A DNA stretch of 64,000 nt, from positions 62,001 through 126,000 of the forward strand of contig JBLICU010000001.1 of the NCBI GenBank assembly GCA_047632435.1, read 5' to 3'. This document shows positions 23,499-32,932 of this stretch, one piece after another; positions within the stretch are counted from its first letter, which is position 1, and every line of letters begins with the position of its first letter. Made by a program: the position numbers and the translations under genes. This stretch comes from JAMZMI01 sp047632435 (GTDB lineage Bacteria; Bacteroidota; Bacteroidia; Cytophagales; Cyclobacteriaceae). Under the pieces are notes generated by a model, which was given only the letters and a program-made list of their open reading frames with translations, was not told where the DNA came from and ran no database searches.

Positions 23499-26000
23499 TT
23501 AATACCTCTCTGCAGAACTTGATCCTGTTCGGTCAATATTTACACTAGATGCACCTTTGTATTTAAGAGAACTCATGCCACTGGTTTTTGCTTCTATTTT
23601 GTCCTTGCCGAATACTTTGGCTTTGGCTGCACCATTTATTTCAATGCTTACTTCGTTGGTCATGTAGTCGAGACTGTTGAGTTTCGCAGCGCCATTCATG
23701 TTAATGTCAAGCTCATCACCTTTACCTTTTAGATCCAGTTTTGATTCGCCATTCATTTCGATATTGAGATTTTCAACTTTCACATTGACATAAAGGTCAG
23801 ATTCTCCTGACAACTCCAAATCCAAATTTTCCTGCTCGAATCCCGAAATTTCGCCGGTGCATGCTCCGTAGATTTCGATTTCATTTAGCTCAGGCATAGT
23901 GATAATGAGTTTTACACGGTTTTCATTGTCCTTCTTCCAGGTCCAATCTCCTTTTTTGTATTTTACTTCCAGCCGGTCACCTACCTGATTAAGGTAAACT
24001 TCATCCAACTCACGTTCTTCACCACGTATGGAAACGCTGTAAGAATCTCCGGTACTTTTTGAAATTTCAATATCAAACACTGCACCGATCTTAAGCTCAT
24101 CAAAGTTTTCAAATGGATAGGTCAACTCATCGGAATCAGTATATGAACGCTTTTTAGAACTCAAGTCAAAATCAAATTGATCATCCTCATCTTCATCCTC
24201 GTCCTGAATATTAGGTTTGGAGTTGTATGATTCGCAAGTGAGGCAGATCAGGCCATCGTCCTTGCGGAAAACCCAGTCATTGTCTTCTATTTGGTAATTT
24301 CTGTATCCATAATGATGGATCGTGTTGTCCAATAATTTACTTAATTCCTCATCCATTCGAAATACCTTATCATATGGAATATAGAAAGTGGCATCTATAT
24401 TTTGGAAGCGGAACTTGTTGGTTTCTTCGAAAGTTATTTTTGAATCGAATTGGAAATTTTCTCCCACTTTTTCAATTTTATATAAAGCCAACTGAGCATT
24501 TTCTTCAGCGTTTTCATTGTTTGCACCACGACTTTCAGTTCTGATTTTAGCCAAAAAAGTACTGTCTTCATGACCTCTCAATTTCAGATCTACTCCATCG
24601 AATACATCATACCCAATGTCATTGATTTGTAAAGTCGGTGTGGCTTGAGTCACTGGAAATGAAATCTCATTCTTAACTGAGCTGGACTCACTGAACTCAC
24701 CCACAAAACTTGGGATGGTAAAAGCGGCTAAAATGAAGCCTAAAATCCACAGTGCAAACAACGACCAACCCACAAAGCTGTTGGCTACACGTCTTCTGAT
24801 TATAACAACCAATCCCAAAAGAGCTATACCTAGAGAAGGTATAAACGTGATTAAGAAGATGGAAACTACAATCCAGATATTGATTGAATCTCTGATTAGA
24901 TCCAAGGGAATCTGAGGCTGAGATAGAAAAATGTTTGAATCCCCAAAATTTACACCGGCAATGGTAAGTCCCAAGACAAGCAGTGCTGCTACCATACTAA
25001 AACCGATGAGCATAAGTAGCGCACCGAAAGCTATTCGGATCAAATCGACCAAAAATTTGAGCAATGGCCCCAAGATTTTACCAATAGAAGTAATAACAAT
25101 AGAGATCAGGCGAAAAGGGAAAAGCAATATTTTAACGAGTGCACTTTCTTCACCTTCTTTTACCTTAAAGCTTTTCTTAACATTAGCCTCAATGTTTTTA
25201 AGTGTGACAGGTTTGCCACTCATTTGCATTTTTTCTGTGATTGATTTGGCTTCAGGTGTGATGATCCAAATGATGATGTAGGTAAGAATACCTGACCCAC
25301 CAAGAAAGATGGAGAGCACAAAAATCAATCGGATAATAGCTACATCTGTGCCGAAATATGCAGCAATTCCACTAGCAACTCCACCGAGTACTCGACTTTC
25401 AGAATTCCGATAGAGCTTTTTGATTTTTTGATTTTCCTTAAGATCATCTTTAGGCGGAACAGCAATCCAAAGGATGATATATGCAACCAATGTGGCTCCA
25501 CTCAGTCCATAAAAGAAGATATTGACAAACAAGGCCAGGAATAGCAATCTGACCCAAAGCGGATCAATTCCAAGATAATAGGCTATTCCTGAGGCAACCC
25601 CTCCCAGCATACTTTTCTTGGTGTCACGATATAATCTTTTGGGACCTTCTTCAATGTGCTCTTCGTCATTCTCAGGTTCTTGTTCTTCCGATTTTTCTTG
25701 TTTCGATTCAGGCTTTTCGTCATCATCATCTTCAATACTTGCTTCGAAATCTCGGGTAGTTCCCATAGTGCTAATCAAGTCTGTAACATCTTCCAACGTC
25801 AGTGTCTGACGCCCATCAGAAAGTTTGATCAGGAACAGCTCAGCAATTCTGCCTTCTATATCGGATATGATTTCAGAACTATCTTCAAATTTGGAAAAGT
25901 ACTTGTTTACCGATTCCAGATATTCTTTTAGTTTTTCGTATCCATCTTCTTCTATGTGAAAGATGATGCCACCAATGTTTATGCTTATTGTCTTTTTCAT
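23499..26000 (-). CDS. PspC/GIN-domain membrane protein
   Basis: From the ATG at 26000 the protein is 833 residues. The N terminus (about 1-80, INIGGIIFHIEEDGYEKLKE) is a small domain common to these proteins. Two PspC domains follow (about 120-180 and 195-260: MLGGVASGIAYYLGIDPLWV and VLGGVASGIAAYFGTDVAII), then several membrane helices (about 290-450), and finally a long extracytoplasmic part ending in DUF2807-type beta-helix repeats (about 620-833). The family is linked to envelope stress, but its mechanism is not established. It is translationally coupled to the PadR regulator gene: the stop and start overlap as ATGA at 25997-26000. Confidence 0.85.
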   Translation of the reverse strand: MKKTISINIGGIIFHIEEDGYEKLKEYLESVNKYFSKFEDSSEIISDIEGRIAELFLIKLSDGRQTLTLEDVTDLISTMGTTRDFEASIEDDDDEKPESKQEKSEEQEPENDEEHIEEGPKRLYRDTKKSMLGGVASGIAYYLGIDPLWVRLLFLALFVNIFFYGLSGATLVAYIILWIAVPPKDDLKENQKIKKLYRNSESRVLGGVASGIAAYFGTDVAIIRLIFVLSIFLGGSGILTYIIIWIITPEAKSITEKMQMSGKPVTLKNIEANVKKSFKVKEGEESALVKILLFPFRLISIVITSIGKILGPLLKFLVDLIRIAFGALLMLIGFSMVAALLVLGLTIAGVNFGDSNIFLSQPQIPLDLIRDSINIWIVVSIFLITFIPSLGIALLGLVVIIRRRVANSFVGWSLFALWILGFILAAFTIPSFVGEFSESSSVKNEISFPVTQATPTLQINDIGYDVFDGVDLKLRGHEDSTFLAKIRTESRGANNENAEENAQLALYKIEKVGENFQFDSKITFEETNKFRFQNIDATFYIPYDKVFRMDEELSKLLDNTIHHYGYRNYQIEDNDWVFRKDDGLICLTCESYNSKPNIQDEDEDEDDQFDFDLSSKKRSYTDSDELTYPFENFDELKIGAVFDIEISKSTGDSYSVSIRGEERELDEVYLNQVGDRLEVKYKKGDWTWKKDNENRVKLIITMPELNEIEIYGACTGEISGFEQENLDLELSGESDLYVNVKVENLNIEMNGESKLDLKGKGDELDINMNGAAKLNSLDYMTNEVSIEINGAAKAKVFGKDKIEAKTSGMSSLKYKGASSVNIDRTGSSSAERY

Positions 26001-26344
26001 GATAAGTTGGAAGATTTTGGAGCGGTGATGATTTTTTTTGTTGAGGACATCAATTCTTGCCATGTGTCATCCAGACTTTGGAGAAACTCAGTTCCCAAAT
26101 CTGTAAGTGTATAATATTTTCTTGGTGGTCCGGAATTGGATTCCACCCATTTATAATCTACGAGTCCTGCTTTTCTGAGTCTGGTGAGTAGCGGGTAAAG
26201 TGTGCCTTCTACTACCATGATTCTGGCGGATGTAAGCTCTTCCAACATATCAGAAGCGTAAACTTCTCCTCTTGAAATGATGCTTAGAATACAAAACTCA
26301 AGAATCCCCTTCCGCATTTGCACCTGTGTGTTTTCGATATTCAT
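25997..26344 (-). CDS. PadR family transcriptional regulator
   Basis: The 115-residue protein is a winged-helix repressor of the short PadR class: KGILEFCILSIISRGEVYAS, then LEELTSARIMVVEGTLYPLL (recognition helix region TLYPLLTRLRKAGLV), and the wing GPPRKYYTLTDLG. In Bacteroidota, PadR genes are often coupled to PspC-domain genes and repress their own operon. A direct repeat GTACTAT/GTACTAT at 26396-26421 upstream is a candidate operator. Confidence 0.9.
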   Translation of the reverse strand: MNIENTQVQMRKGILEFCILSIISRGEVYASDMLEELTSARIMVVEGTLYPLLTRLRKAGLVDYKWVESNSGPPRKYYTLTDLGTEFLQSLDDTWQELMSSTKKIITAPKSSNLS

Positions 26345-26395
26345 GTGTCCATGAGTTTATTATAATTTGAAACTATGTCGATAGTGTATACGGAA

Positions 26396-26421
26396 AGGTA
26401 CTATGCAAAGCCAAGTACTAT
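26396..26421 (-). promoter_or_regulatory. Candidate PadR operator (direct repeat)
   Basis: On the plus strand AGGTACTAT (26396-26404) and AAGTACTAT (26413-26421) are spaced 17 bp start to start. They lie 52-77 bp upstream of the padR start codon at 26344. The GTAC core in each is itself palindromic. The role is inferred from position and repetition. Confidence 0.4.
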
Positions 26422-26582
26422 ATGAAAATAATCCTCAAAACCTCAATATTCTTTATATAATTATATGGTAAATAAAATATGTTATATTTAATCGCCTATG
26501 AGACGTTTATTAATTAGTTGGTTGGATTACTTTCGAGTTCGTTTGTCACTGTTTAAATTACACGCTGAATGTACTTGGTGGA

Positions 26583-27665
26583 ATGAGGTTCAAACATGTT
26601 ATTTTTTCTGTAATCTTTCTATCTCATGGTTGGTTGAATGCTCAGGACAATGCACCTAAGTACAGCAATGAATTTATGAATATAGGAGTGGGGGCACGTA
26701 CTTTCGGACTTGGGCTGAGTGCGGTTTCTTATATAGATGATGCAACTGCCTCGTACTGGAATCCTGCTGGTTTGAATCATTTGAAACCAGACCATCAGCT
26801 TAGCCTGATGCATTCGGCTTATTTTGCTGGAATTGCTAATTATGATTTTGCATCATTTGCTACTTCCGTTGATTCTGTTGGTTATCTGGGGATTTCCGTT
26901 TTGCGCTTTTCTGTAGATGACATTGCCGATACAAGATTTTTGTTTGATGGCTCAGGTGGTGTCAATTACGACAATATAAGATATTTCTCTTCTTCAGATT
27001 ATGCTGTTTTTCTTACTTATGCCAGAGTTTTACCATTTCTTGGCGGAATTGATTTTGGAGCAAATGCCAAAATTATTCGCAGGGTTGTCGGTGACTTTGC
27101 TGACTCATGGGGGTTTGGGTTGGATATTGGGTTTCAGAAGAATATCAAAGGATGGAATGTAGGTTTGGTAGGCAAAGATCTTTTTGGGACTTTCAATAGC
27201 TGGTCGTATAATACAGCCGAGTTGAGTGAAATATACACACAAACGGGCAATGAAATCCCTGTGAATGGTTTGGAAGTCTCGCTACCAAGAATGTTATTGG
27301 GTGGTTCCAGAGTTTTTTCTATTGGCGAAATGTTCACCGTCATGCCCACTGTGGATATGGCTGTGACTTTTGATGGGAAACGTAACACCCTGATAAAAAC
27401 GGAGTTTGCTTCCATTGATCCATACGGTGGCGTGGAACTGGGATTCAAAAAAATGGCTTTTTTGAGATTGGGGGTAAGCCAATTTCAACAGATAGAAGAT
27501 TTTGATACATCCAAATCATGGTCATTCCAACCTAATTTGGGTGTTGGCTTTAAAATCCAAGAGTTAACCGTAGATTATGCCTTTACAGATATTGGCGATC
27601 AATCTGCCGGATTGTATTCACATGTATTTTCAGTAAAAGTTGATTTTTACTCCAATGAAAAATAG
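26583..27665 (+). CDS. PorV/PorQ family outer-membrane protein (PorV2-like)
   Basis: The 360-residue protein has a signal peptide (VIFSVIFLSHGWLNAQ) and the family start FMNIGVGARTFGLGLSAVSY with DDATASYWNPAGL, as in PorV, PorQ and FadL-like 14-strand barrels. PorV shuttles T9SS cargo from the translocon to the PorU sortase, and PorQ works with PorZ. The adjacent C25-peptidase homologue, overlapping by 11 bases, fits the PorV2-PorU2 pair annotated in many Bacteroidota. The standard PorV is usually next to the true PorU, so this gene is more likely the accessory copy, but the window does not settle that. Confidence 0.8.
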   Translation: MRFKHVIFSVIFLSHGWLNAQDNAPKYSNEFMNIGVGARTFGLGLSAVSYIDDATASYWNPAGLNHLKPDHQLSLMHSAYFAGIANYDFASFATSVDSVGYLGISVLRFSVDDIADTRFLFDGSGGVNYDNIRYFSSSDYAVFLTYARVLPFLGGIDFGANAKIIRRVVGDFADSWGFGLDIGFQKNIKGWNVGLVGKDLFGTFNSWSYNTAELSEIYTQTGNEIPVNGLEVSLPRMLLGGSRVFSIGEMFTVMPTVDMAVTFDGKRNTLIKTEFASIDPYGGVELGFKKMAFLRLGVSQFQQIEDFDTSKSWSFQPNLGVGFKIQELTVDYAFTDIGDQSAGLYSHVFSVKVDFYSNEK

Positions 27666-30600
27666 ACTTTTATTATTCTTTTCCATACTGCTTCTTGCGC
27701 TCACATCTGAGGCTCAGTTTGCCAATGATTGGATCGACTACAATCAGCGTTATTTCCGTATTCCGGTCATTCAAGATGGACTTCATAGAATTACACAAGC
27801 CCAGATGGTGGCCGCTGGCATTCCAAGCAATATTCAACCTAATCGCTTTCAGATTTTCAGAAAGGGTCAGGAATTGGCCATTTTGGTTACCTCTCAATCC
27901 AATATTGTCAGTATGATCGAATTCTATGGTCAGAAAAACGATGGAGTAAATGATGAGGCTTTGTACAAATCCCCCGCAGAACAAGGACATCAATTTTATA
28001 GCCTTTATACAGATACGGCTTCATATTTTCTTACGTGGAAACTGGCCGCCGGCACAACAAAGAGAATGGATACTGATGCCTCACTTACTCCGGCAACAAC
28101 TGAAACTTACCACCTTGCGGAAATATTTCAAATTGAAAAATCGCAATATTCTTTGGGTGACAAATACGGCTCAAAAAATGAGCTTGCTTCAGGAATATTT
28201 GATCTGGGGGAGGGATTTACCGGACAAAGCAGAAGCAAAAATCAAGTTTTGAATTACACATTGAATCTGGTGTCCTCCAATCAGGTGGCTGGTGTAAAAC
28301 CTCAGCTTGAAATGTTACTACAAGGCAGAAACAATCTGGATCACCGCAGTGTGATTTACATTGGCTCATCAGGAACTTCCCTGCGGGTGTTGGATACCAT
28401 TTCTGGGTTTACCGGCTTTGAACATTATAGCTACACCAAGCAATTGGAATGGTCAGATTTTCTGAATGAACAATGTGTGATCCAGTTCAAAGTTTTGGGA
28501 TTTGATGCCATCTCAGATGCCCAGTCCATATCTTTTTTGAGACTTACTTATCCTCAGACTTTCACAATAATTGCATCAGAAAATAAATTTTTCAATTTGA
28601 GAGCATCAGCGAACCCCAGACTGTATGTACGGCTGGCTACAATTAATGCCACTACGAGAATATTGGATGTGACAGATTCGGTTACTCCATTTGTCAGACA
28701 GACTGATGCTACCATCGAAAGTGGAGCCATTTACTTTACAGCTGCAAATCCCTCGATATCAAGAAAGCAACTTGCCGTAACTACTCCGATTCCTGTCATA
28801 TCCCTCAATGAATCCATATTTGGAGCTATCGATCCTGCGGTTGCAGCTTCAAACTATTTGATCATCTCACACAGAAAGCTCGCAGTTCCAGCTTCAAATG
28901 GCATTGACCCTGTTCAGGCTTATGCTGATTACCGGGAAGCTGATTTCAATGTATTGATTGCAGAGATCCATGATGTGTACGATCAGTTTAACTATGGCGA
29001 CCCAAGTCCTTTGGCGATCAAAAATTATCTGAAATATGCAATGGATCGATCTGATATTGATTATTTGTTTTTGATTGGGAAAGGAACGCTTGTGAGTTTG
29101 AACTACCACAGAAATCCCTTTTTCACGGATAGTTCTCCCATCCCTCACTTCATTCCCACCTATGGAAATCCTGGCTCAGACGCTCTTTTCAGTGTTGGGA
29201 TATCAGATAACTATATACCTGCCATCCCGACTGGAAGGCTAAATATTACTTCCAATGAAGAGCTAAAAAATTATTTGGATAAGATCAAGGATATGGAAGC
29301 CTTATCTTATGATGCACTTTGGAGAAAAGACCTGGTTCAGATGAGTGGCGGGCAAACATTAGGTGAACTCAATGCCTTTGCTGGTTACATCAACAATTTC
29401 AAATCAATTGCAGAATCTGATTTTCTGGGTGGTAAAGCGACTAATCGCGGCAAATCTTCAGTGGGTATTGATCAAATCAATATTCAGAATCTTGTCAATA
29501 ATGGAGTAGGTTTAATCACATTTTTTGGGCATTCCACAAGTGCTACGACTGATATAGATGTTGGTCCTATTTCAGAATATTCCAACTTTCAAAAATATCC
29601 AATGATGTATGTCAATGGCTGCAATGGAGGTGCCATTTTCGGGCAATACGCAAGCTTTGGCGAGAAGTGGCTGAATGCAAAAGACAAAGGGGCTATTGGA
29701 GTTTTGGCTCATTCGGATTTAGCACAATCCACCTATTTAAGAAGATTTTCATTACTGTTTTACGAATACGCGTATGCCAACGAAGAAACTTTTGGTTCAA
29801 GTGTGGGGAATGTTTTAGAGCGGACGCAGCAATCATACATCAATACATATGGAACTGGTGAAGAAAGCCTATCACAGGTTTATGGAATGGTCTATCAGGG
29901 CGATCCGGCGTATAAGCTATTTGGAGTAACAGCACCTGATTATGTGATATCCAATCAGGATGTAATCGCAACGCCGATTAACGGCGATAGGATCGTGTCC
30001 ACTTCAGAATCTTTTTCGCTTGATTTGATTGTAAGCAATTTTGGCAGGACAGTCAAGGATTCACTTTTGGTCAGAGTGAATCGAACACTTACCGATGGTA
30101 CAGTAATCAACTACAGTCAGATTTTTGAAAGGCCACTCTATAAAGACACCTTGTCCTTTATTATCAACAATAACCTCTCAAACAATAATGATGGCTCTAA
30201 TTTATTTGTAATCACATTGGATCCACAGAATGATGTTTTGGAACTCAATGAAGCCAATAATATGGCCACATTTGAACTGTTTCTGGCCAAAGGCAATACT
30301 TTCCATTTGTTTCCGATTGAATACGGTATTGAAAGTGATAAGCAGGTTAAGTTTTTATGGCAATCGGCAGATTTGTTAAGTGACGAAAGAGACTACAGTT
30401 TTCAAGTGGATACGTCTTTGGCATTTTCCAGCTCCTATCTGAAAACGGATCAAATCCAAGGTCAGTTGCTATTGTCGAAGGAAATGAATTTCAATGATTT
30501 GCCTGATTCCACAACTGTATATTGGCGAACCAGATTTACTGATCCACAAGTTGGTGAGGATACCGCTTGGGTGACCAGTTCATTTACTTTGTTTGATGCT

Positions 30601-32628
30601 AACATGACAGGTTGGGGTCAGTTTTCAAATGATCAAATTCGTGAAAATAACATCACAGGAATAGCGTACGATGAACCAACCAACCAGTGGAAATTTTTAA
30701 CTACAACAGTTCCGGTTCAGATAAACAATCATGGGCTGAACAATGCCAATGGTTATGTATATGAAGATTTAAAAGTTATTATTAACGGCACGAATTTGCT
30801 GCTGACCAATAGTGCCTTTGATCCTGTGTGCAGAGTGAATACAATGAATGCGGTTGTTTTTGATCGGGAGACAGGTTCACCTATCCGCCCATTTGGATAT
30901 CTTGGAGATGATCTTCTCAATCCATTGGTTTGTGGCGTCACTCCACAGCTGATTCACAATTTTAACAGAACCAATATTCTCGGCACTACAAGGTATCTGG
31001 ATAGCTTGATTAAGGTGATGAATGTTGGTGAAGCCATATTATTATTTTCTTTTGATTCGGTCGCCTATTCAGAATGGGACGATCGATTAAAAGCGTCACT
31101 GGCTCTTATTGGAATAAAGACCAGTACTGTTGATGCACTGGTTGATGGGCAGCCAGTTATTTTTCTCGGTAAAAAGGGATTTGCCGAAGGTGATGCCATC
31201 GAACTTGTAAATAATGGAGCAGGATTACCTGTAAAAGAACAGTCATTAGAACTAAAGGAGGAAATCACGGGTGTTTTTGCTTCCGCCAAAATAAGCAGTG
31301 GTAGAATCGGTCCGGCTAAAACCTGGACTTCATTCACCTATGATGTAGATTCCGCTGGAGTTGACGATGTGTTTTTTTCAGTTACCGGCATTACCCAAAA
31401 TAAGGATAGGCAACTTTTAATTTATGATGAAGTCATCGGTGAATTAGATTTGACCAATATTGATCCGATTCAATATCCTTTCCTAGATATTGGTTTTGAA
31501 ATGTATGATGCTGGGGATCAGCAGCCCTCAACTTTATCCAATTGGCTTATTTCCTATCAACTTCCTCCGGAAGGAATCTTGATAGCGGAAGACAAGCAGG
31601 CTGTCGAAATCCAGGAAGGTGCAACGTTTGAAAAATTGTTTAGATTTTACAATATTTCTGAAACTGATTTTACTGATTCTTTGAAAGTAAATCTTACTTT
31701 TTTGAACGCTGAAAATTCAACTTTTTCTTCCCAAATTTTAACTATCGAGCCTCCAAAAGCGCTTGACTCGGTGACTTTTGCTGCAACTTTTTCAACCGTT
31801 GGGAAGGTGGGTAGCAATAATTTGACGACTGCAGTTATAGCCATCGAAACAGAACAATACCGGTCAAATAACAGCATCAGCCTCGGCGCTATTGCCACAA
31901 TTACAGAGGATGAAACCAATCCTGTCCTGGATGTTACATTCGATGGTTTCTATCTACTCGACGGTGATATTGTATCGCCATCGCCGAGAGTGGCCATTAA
32001 GTTCCGCGACGATAACCCTTATCTAATCAAAGAAGATACCACAGGAATAGAGATTGCCTTGAAGTCATCATGCGACGGATGTGATTTCGAACGTGTGAAC
32101 ATGACCAGTCCATCAGTTGCTTATTCGCTAGCCACTAGTGAATCTGATTTTGAAATTTCTTATAATCCGGGACCACTTGAAAATGGAATTTATCATTTGC
32201 GTGTTCAGGGGCAGGATGAATCTGGCAATGCCTCCGGTGTGCTGCCATATGAGGTTTCGTTTGAAGTCATCAATGAATCAACCATCACCCATTTTTATCC
32301 TTATCCTAATCCATTTTCGACTAATACTCGCTTTGTATTTACTTTGACTGGTGCCGAAGTTCCAGATCAGATCAAAATTCAAATCATGACCATTTCTGGT
32401 CGGGTAGTGCGAGAAATTAATCAGGACGAAATAGGCTCCTTAAAAATTGGTAACAACATTTCTGAAAATGGGTGGGACGGTAAAGACGAATTTGGCGATC
32501 AGCTGGCCAATGGAGTTTATCTCTACAAAGTCTTTATCAGAATAAATGGAGAAAAGGTGGAGCGCAGAGGCACATCCGCCGATAGGGCTTTCAAAAATGG
32601 TTTTGGAAAGATTTATCTTTTGAGGTAA
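27655..32628 (+). CDS. C25-family cysteine peptidase, T9SS sortase-like (PorU2-like)
   Basis: From the ATG at 27655 the protein is 1657 residues with a signal peptide (RLLLFFSILLLALTSEAQ). The gingipain-like C25 domain spans about 390-780 and keeps the catalytic pair: His626 in TFFGHSTS and Cys656 in YVNGCNGGA. Beta-sandwich repeats follow (CARDB-like segment near VSNFGRTVKDSLLVRVNR; another near 1310-1400). The end (about 1560-1657) is a FlgD-like/type A T9SS sorting domain (PYPNPFSTNTRFVFTL, GWDGKDEFGDQLANGVYLYK). PorU-type sortases remove the C-terminal signal from cargo and link it to A-LPS. It overlaps the PorV-like gene. A secreted gingipain-type protease is the alternative. Confidence 0.82.
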   Translation: MKNRLLLFFSILLLALTSEAQFANDWIDYNQRYFRIPVIQDGLHRITQAQMVAAGIPSNIQPNRFQIFRKGQELAILVTSQSNIVSMIEFYGQKNDGVNDEALYKSPAEQGHQFYSLYTDTASYFLTWKLAAGTTKRMDTDASLTPATTETYHLAEIFQIEKSQYSLGDKYGSKNELASGIFDLGEGFTGQSRSKNQVLNYTLNLVSSNQVAGVKPQLEMLLQGRNNLDHRSVIYIGSSGTSLRVLDTISGFTGFEHYSYTKQLEWSDFLNEQCVIQFKVLGFDAISDAQSISFLRLTYPQTFTIIASENKFFNLRASANPRLYVRLATINATTRILDVTDSVTPFVRQTDATIESGAIYFTAANPSISRKQLAVTTPIPVISLNESIFGAIDPAVAASNYLIISHRKLAVPASNGIDPVQAYADYREADFNVLIAEIHDVYDQFNYGDPSPLAIKNYLKYAMDRSDIDYLFLIGKGTLVSLNYHRNPFFTDSSPIPHFIPTYGNPGSDALFSVGISDNYIPAIPTGRLNITSNEELKNYLDKIKDMEALSYDALWRKDLVQMSGGQTLGELNAFAGYINNFKSIAESDFLGGKATNRGKSSVGIDQINIQNLVNNGVGLITFFGHSTSATTDIDVGPISEYSNFQKYPMMYVNGCNGGAIFGQYASFGEKWLNAKDKGAIGVLAHSDLAQSTYLRRFSLLFYEYAYANEETFGSSVGNVLERTQQSYINTYGTGEESLSQVYGMVYQGDPAYKLFGVTAPDYVISNQDVIATPINGDRIVSTSESFSLDLIVSNFGRTVKDSLLVRVNRTLTDGTVINYSQIFERPLYKDTLSFIINNNLSNNNDGSNLFVITLDPQNDVLELNEANNMATFELFLAKGNTFHLFPIEYGIESDKQVKFLWQSADLLSDERDYSFQVDTSLAFSSSYLKTDQIQGQLLLSKEMNFNDLPDSTTVYWRTRFTDPQVGEDTAWVTSSFTLFDANMTGWGQFSNDQIRENNITGIAYDEPTNQWKFLTTTVPVQINNHGLNNANGYVYEDLKVIINGTNLLLTNSAFDPVCRVNTMNAVVFDRETGSPIRPFGYLGDDLLNPLVCGVTPQLIHNFNRTNILGTTRYLDSLIKVMNVGEAILLFSFDSVAYSEWDDRLKASLALIGIKTSTVDALVDGQPVIFLGKKGFAEGDAIELVNNGAGLPVKEQSLELKEEITGVFASAKISSGRIGPAKTWTSFTYDVDSAGVDDVFFSVTGITQNKDRQLLIYDEVIGELDLTNIDPIQYPFLDIGFEMYDAGDQQPSTLSNWLISYQLPPEGILIAEDKQAVEIQEGATFEKLFRFYNISETDFTDSLKVNLTFLNAENSTFSSQILTIEPPKALDSVTFAATFSTVGKVGSNNLTTAVIAIETEQYRSNNSISLGAIATITEDETNPVLDVTFDGFYLLDGDIVSPSPRVAIKFRDDNPYLIKEDTTGIEIALKSSCDGCDFERVNMTSPSVAYSLATSESDFEISYNPGPLENGIYHLRVQGQDESGNASGVLPYEVSFEVINESTITHFYPYPNPFSTNTRFVFTLTGAEVPDQIKIQIMTISGRVVREINQDEIGSLKIGNNISENGWDGKDEFGDQLANGVYLYKVFIRINGEKVERRGTSADRAFKNGFGKIYLLR

Positions 32629-32629
32629 A

Positions 32630-32926
32630 TCAGAATAGGGAAGCGAGTTTCATCGCAACGCCTTTGTCACCTTCTATTTTCATTTTGCCAGTCATGAAAG
32701 CCATCATTGGATTCATATCGCCACTCATCATTTTACCGAAATTTTCAATACTCATGGCAATGGTACATTGTGCACTTTTTTCTTCATTTGTCACCAAAGT
32801 GGGCGAAACAGTATCGTTAAGGTGAATGATACCTTCATCAAATTTGAAGTTGATGGTGGCATTTACCTTTCCACCATTATTGCTTGCTAATTTTGATACT
32901 TTACCAGTTGCTTCTTCAATGGTCAT
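32630..32926 (-). CDS. SCP2 sterol-binding domain protein
   Basis: The 98-residue protein is a single SCP2 domain. Its pattern (INFKFDEGIIHLND, CTIAMSIENFGKMMSGDMNP, MMAFMTGKMKIEGDKGVAMK) matches the small bacterial lipid-binding form. It probably binds acyl-CoA or lipids in the cytoplasm. It follows the glutaminyl cyclotransferase gene by 6 bases on the same strand, so the two are co-transcribed. Confidence 0.85.
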   Translation of the reverse strand: MTIEEATGKVSKLASNNGGKVNATINFKFDEGIIHLNDTVSPTLVTNEEKSAQCTIAMSIENFGKMMSGDMNPMMAFMTGKMKIEGDKGVAMKLASLF

Positions 32927-32932
32927 GATTTG

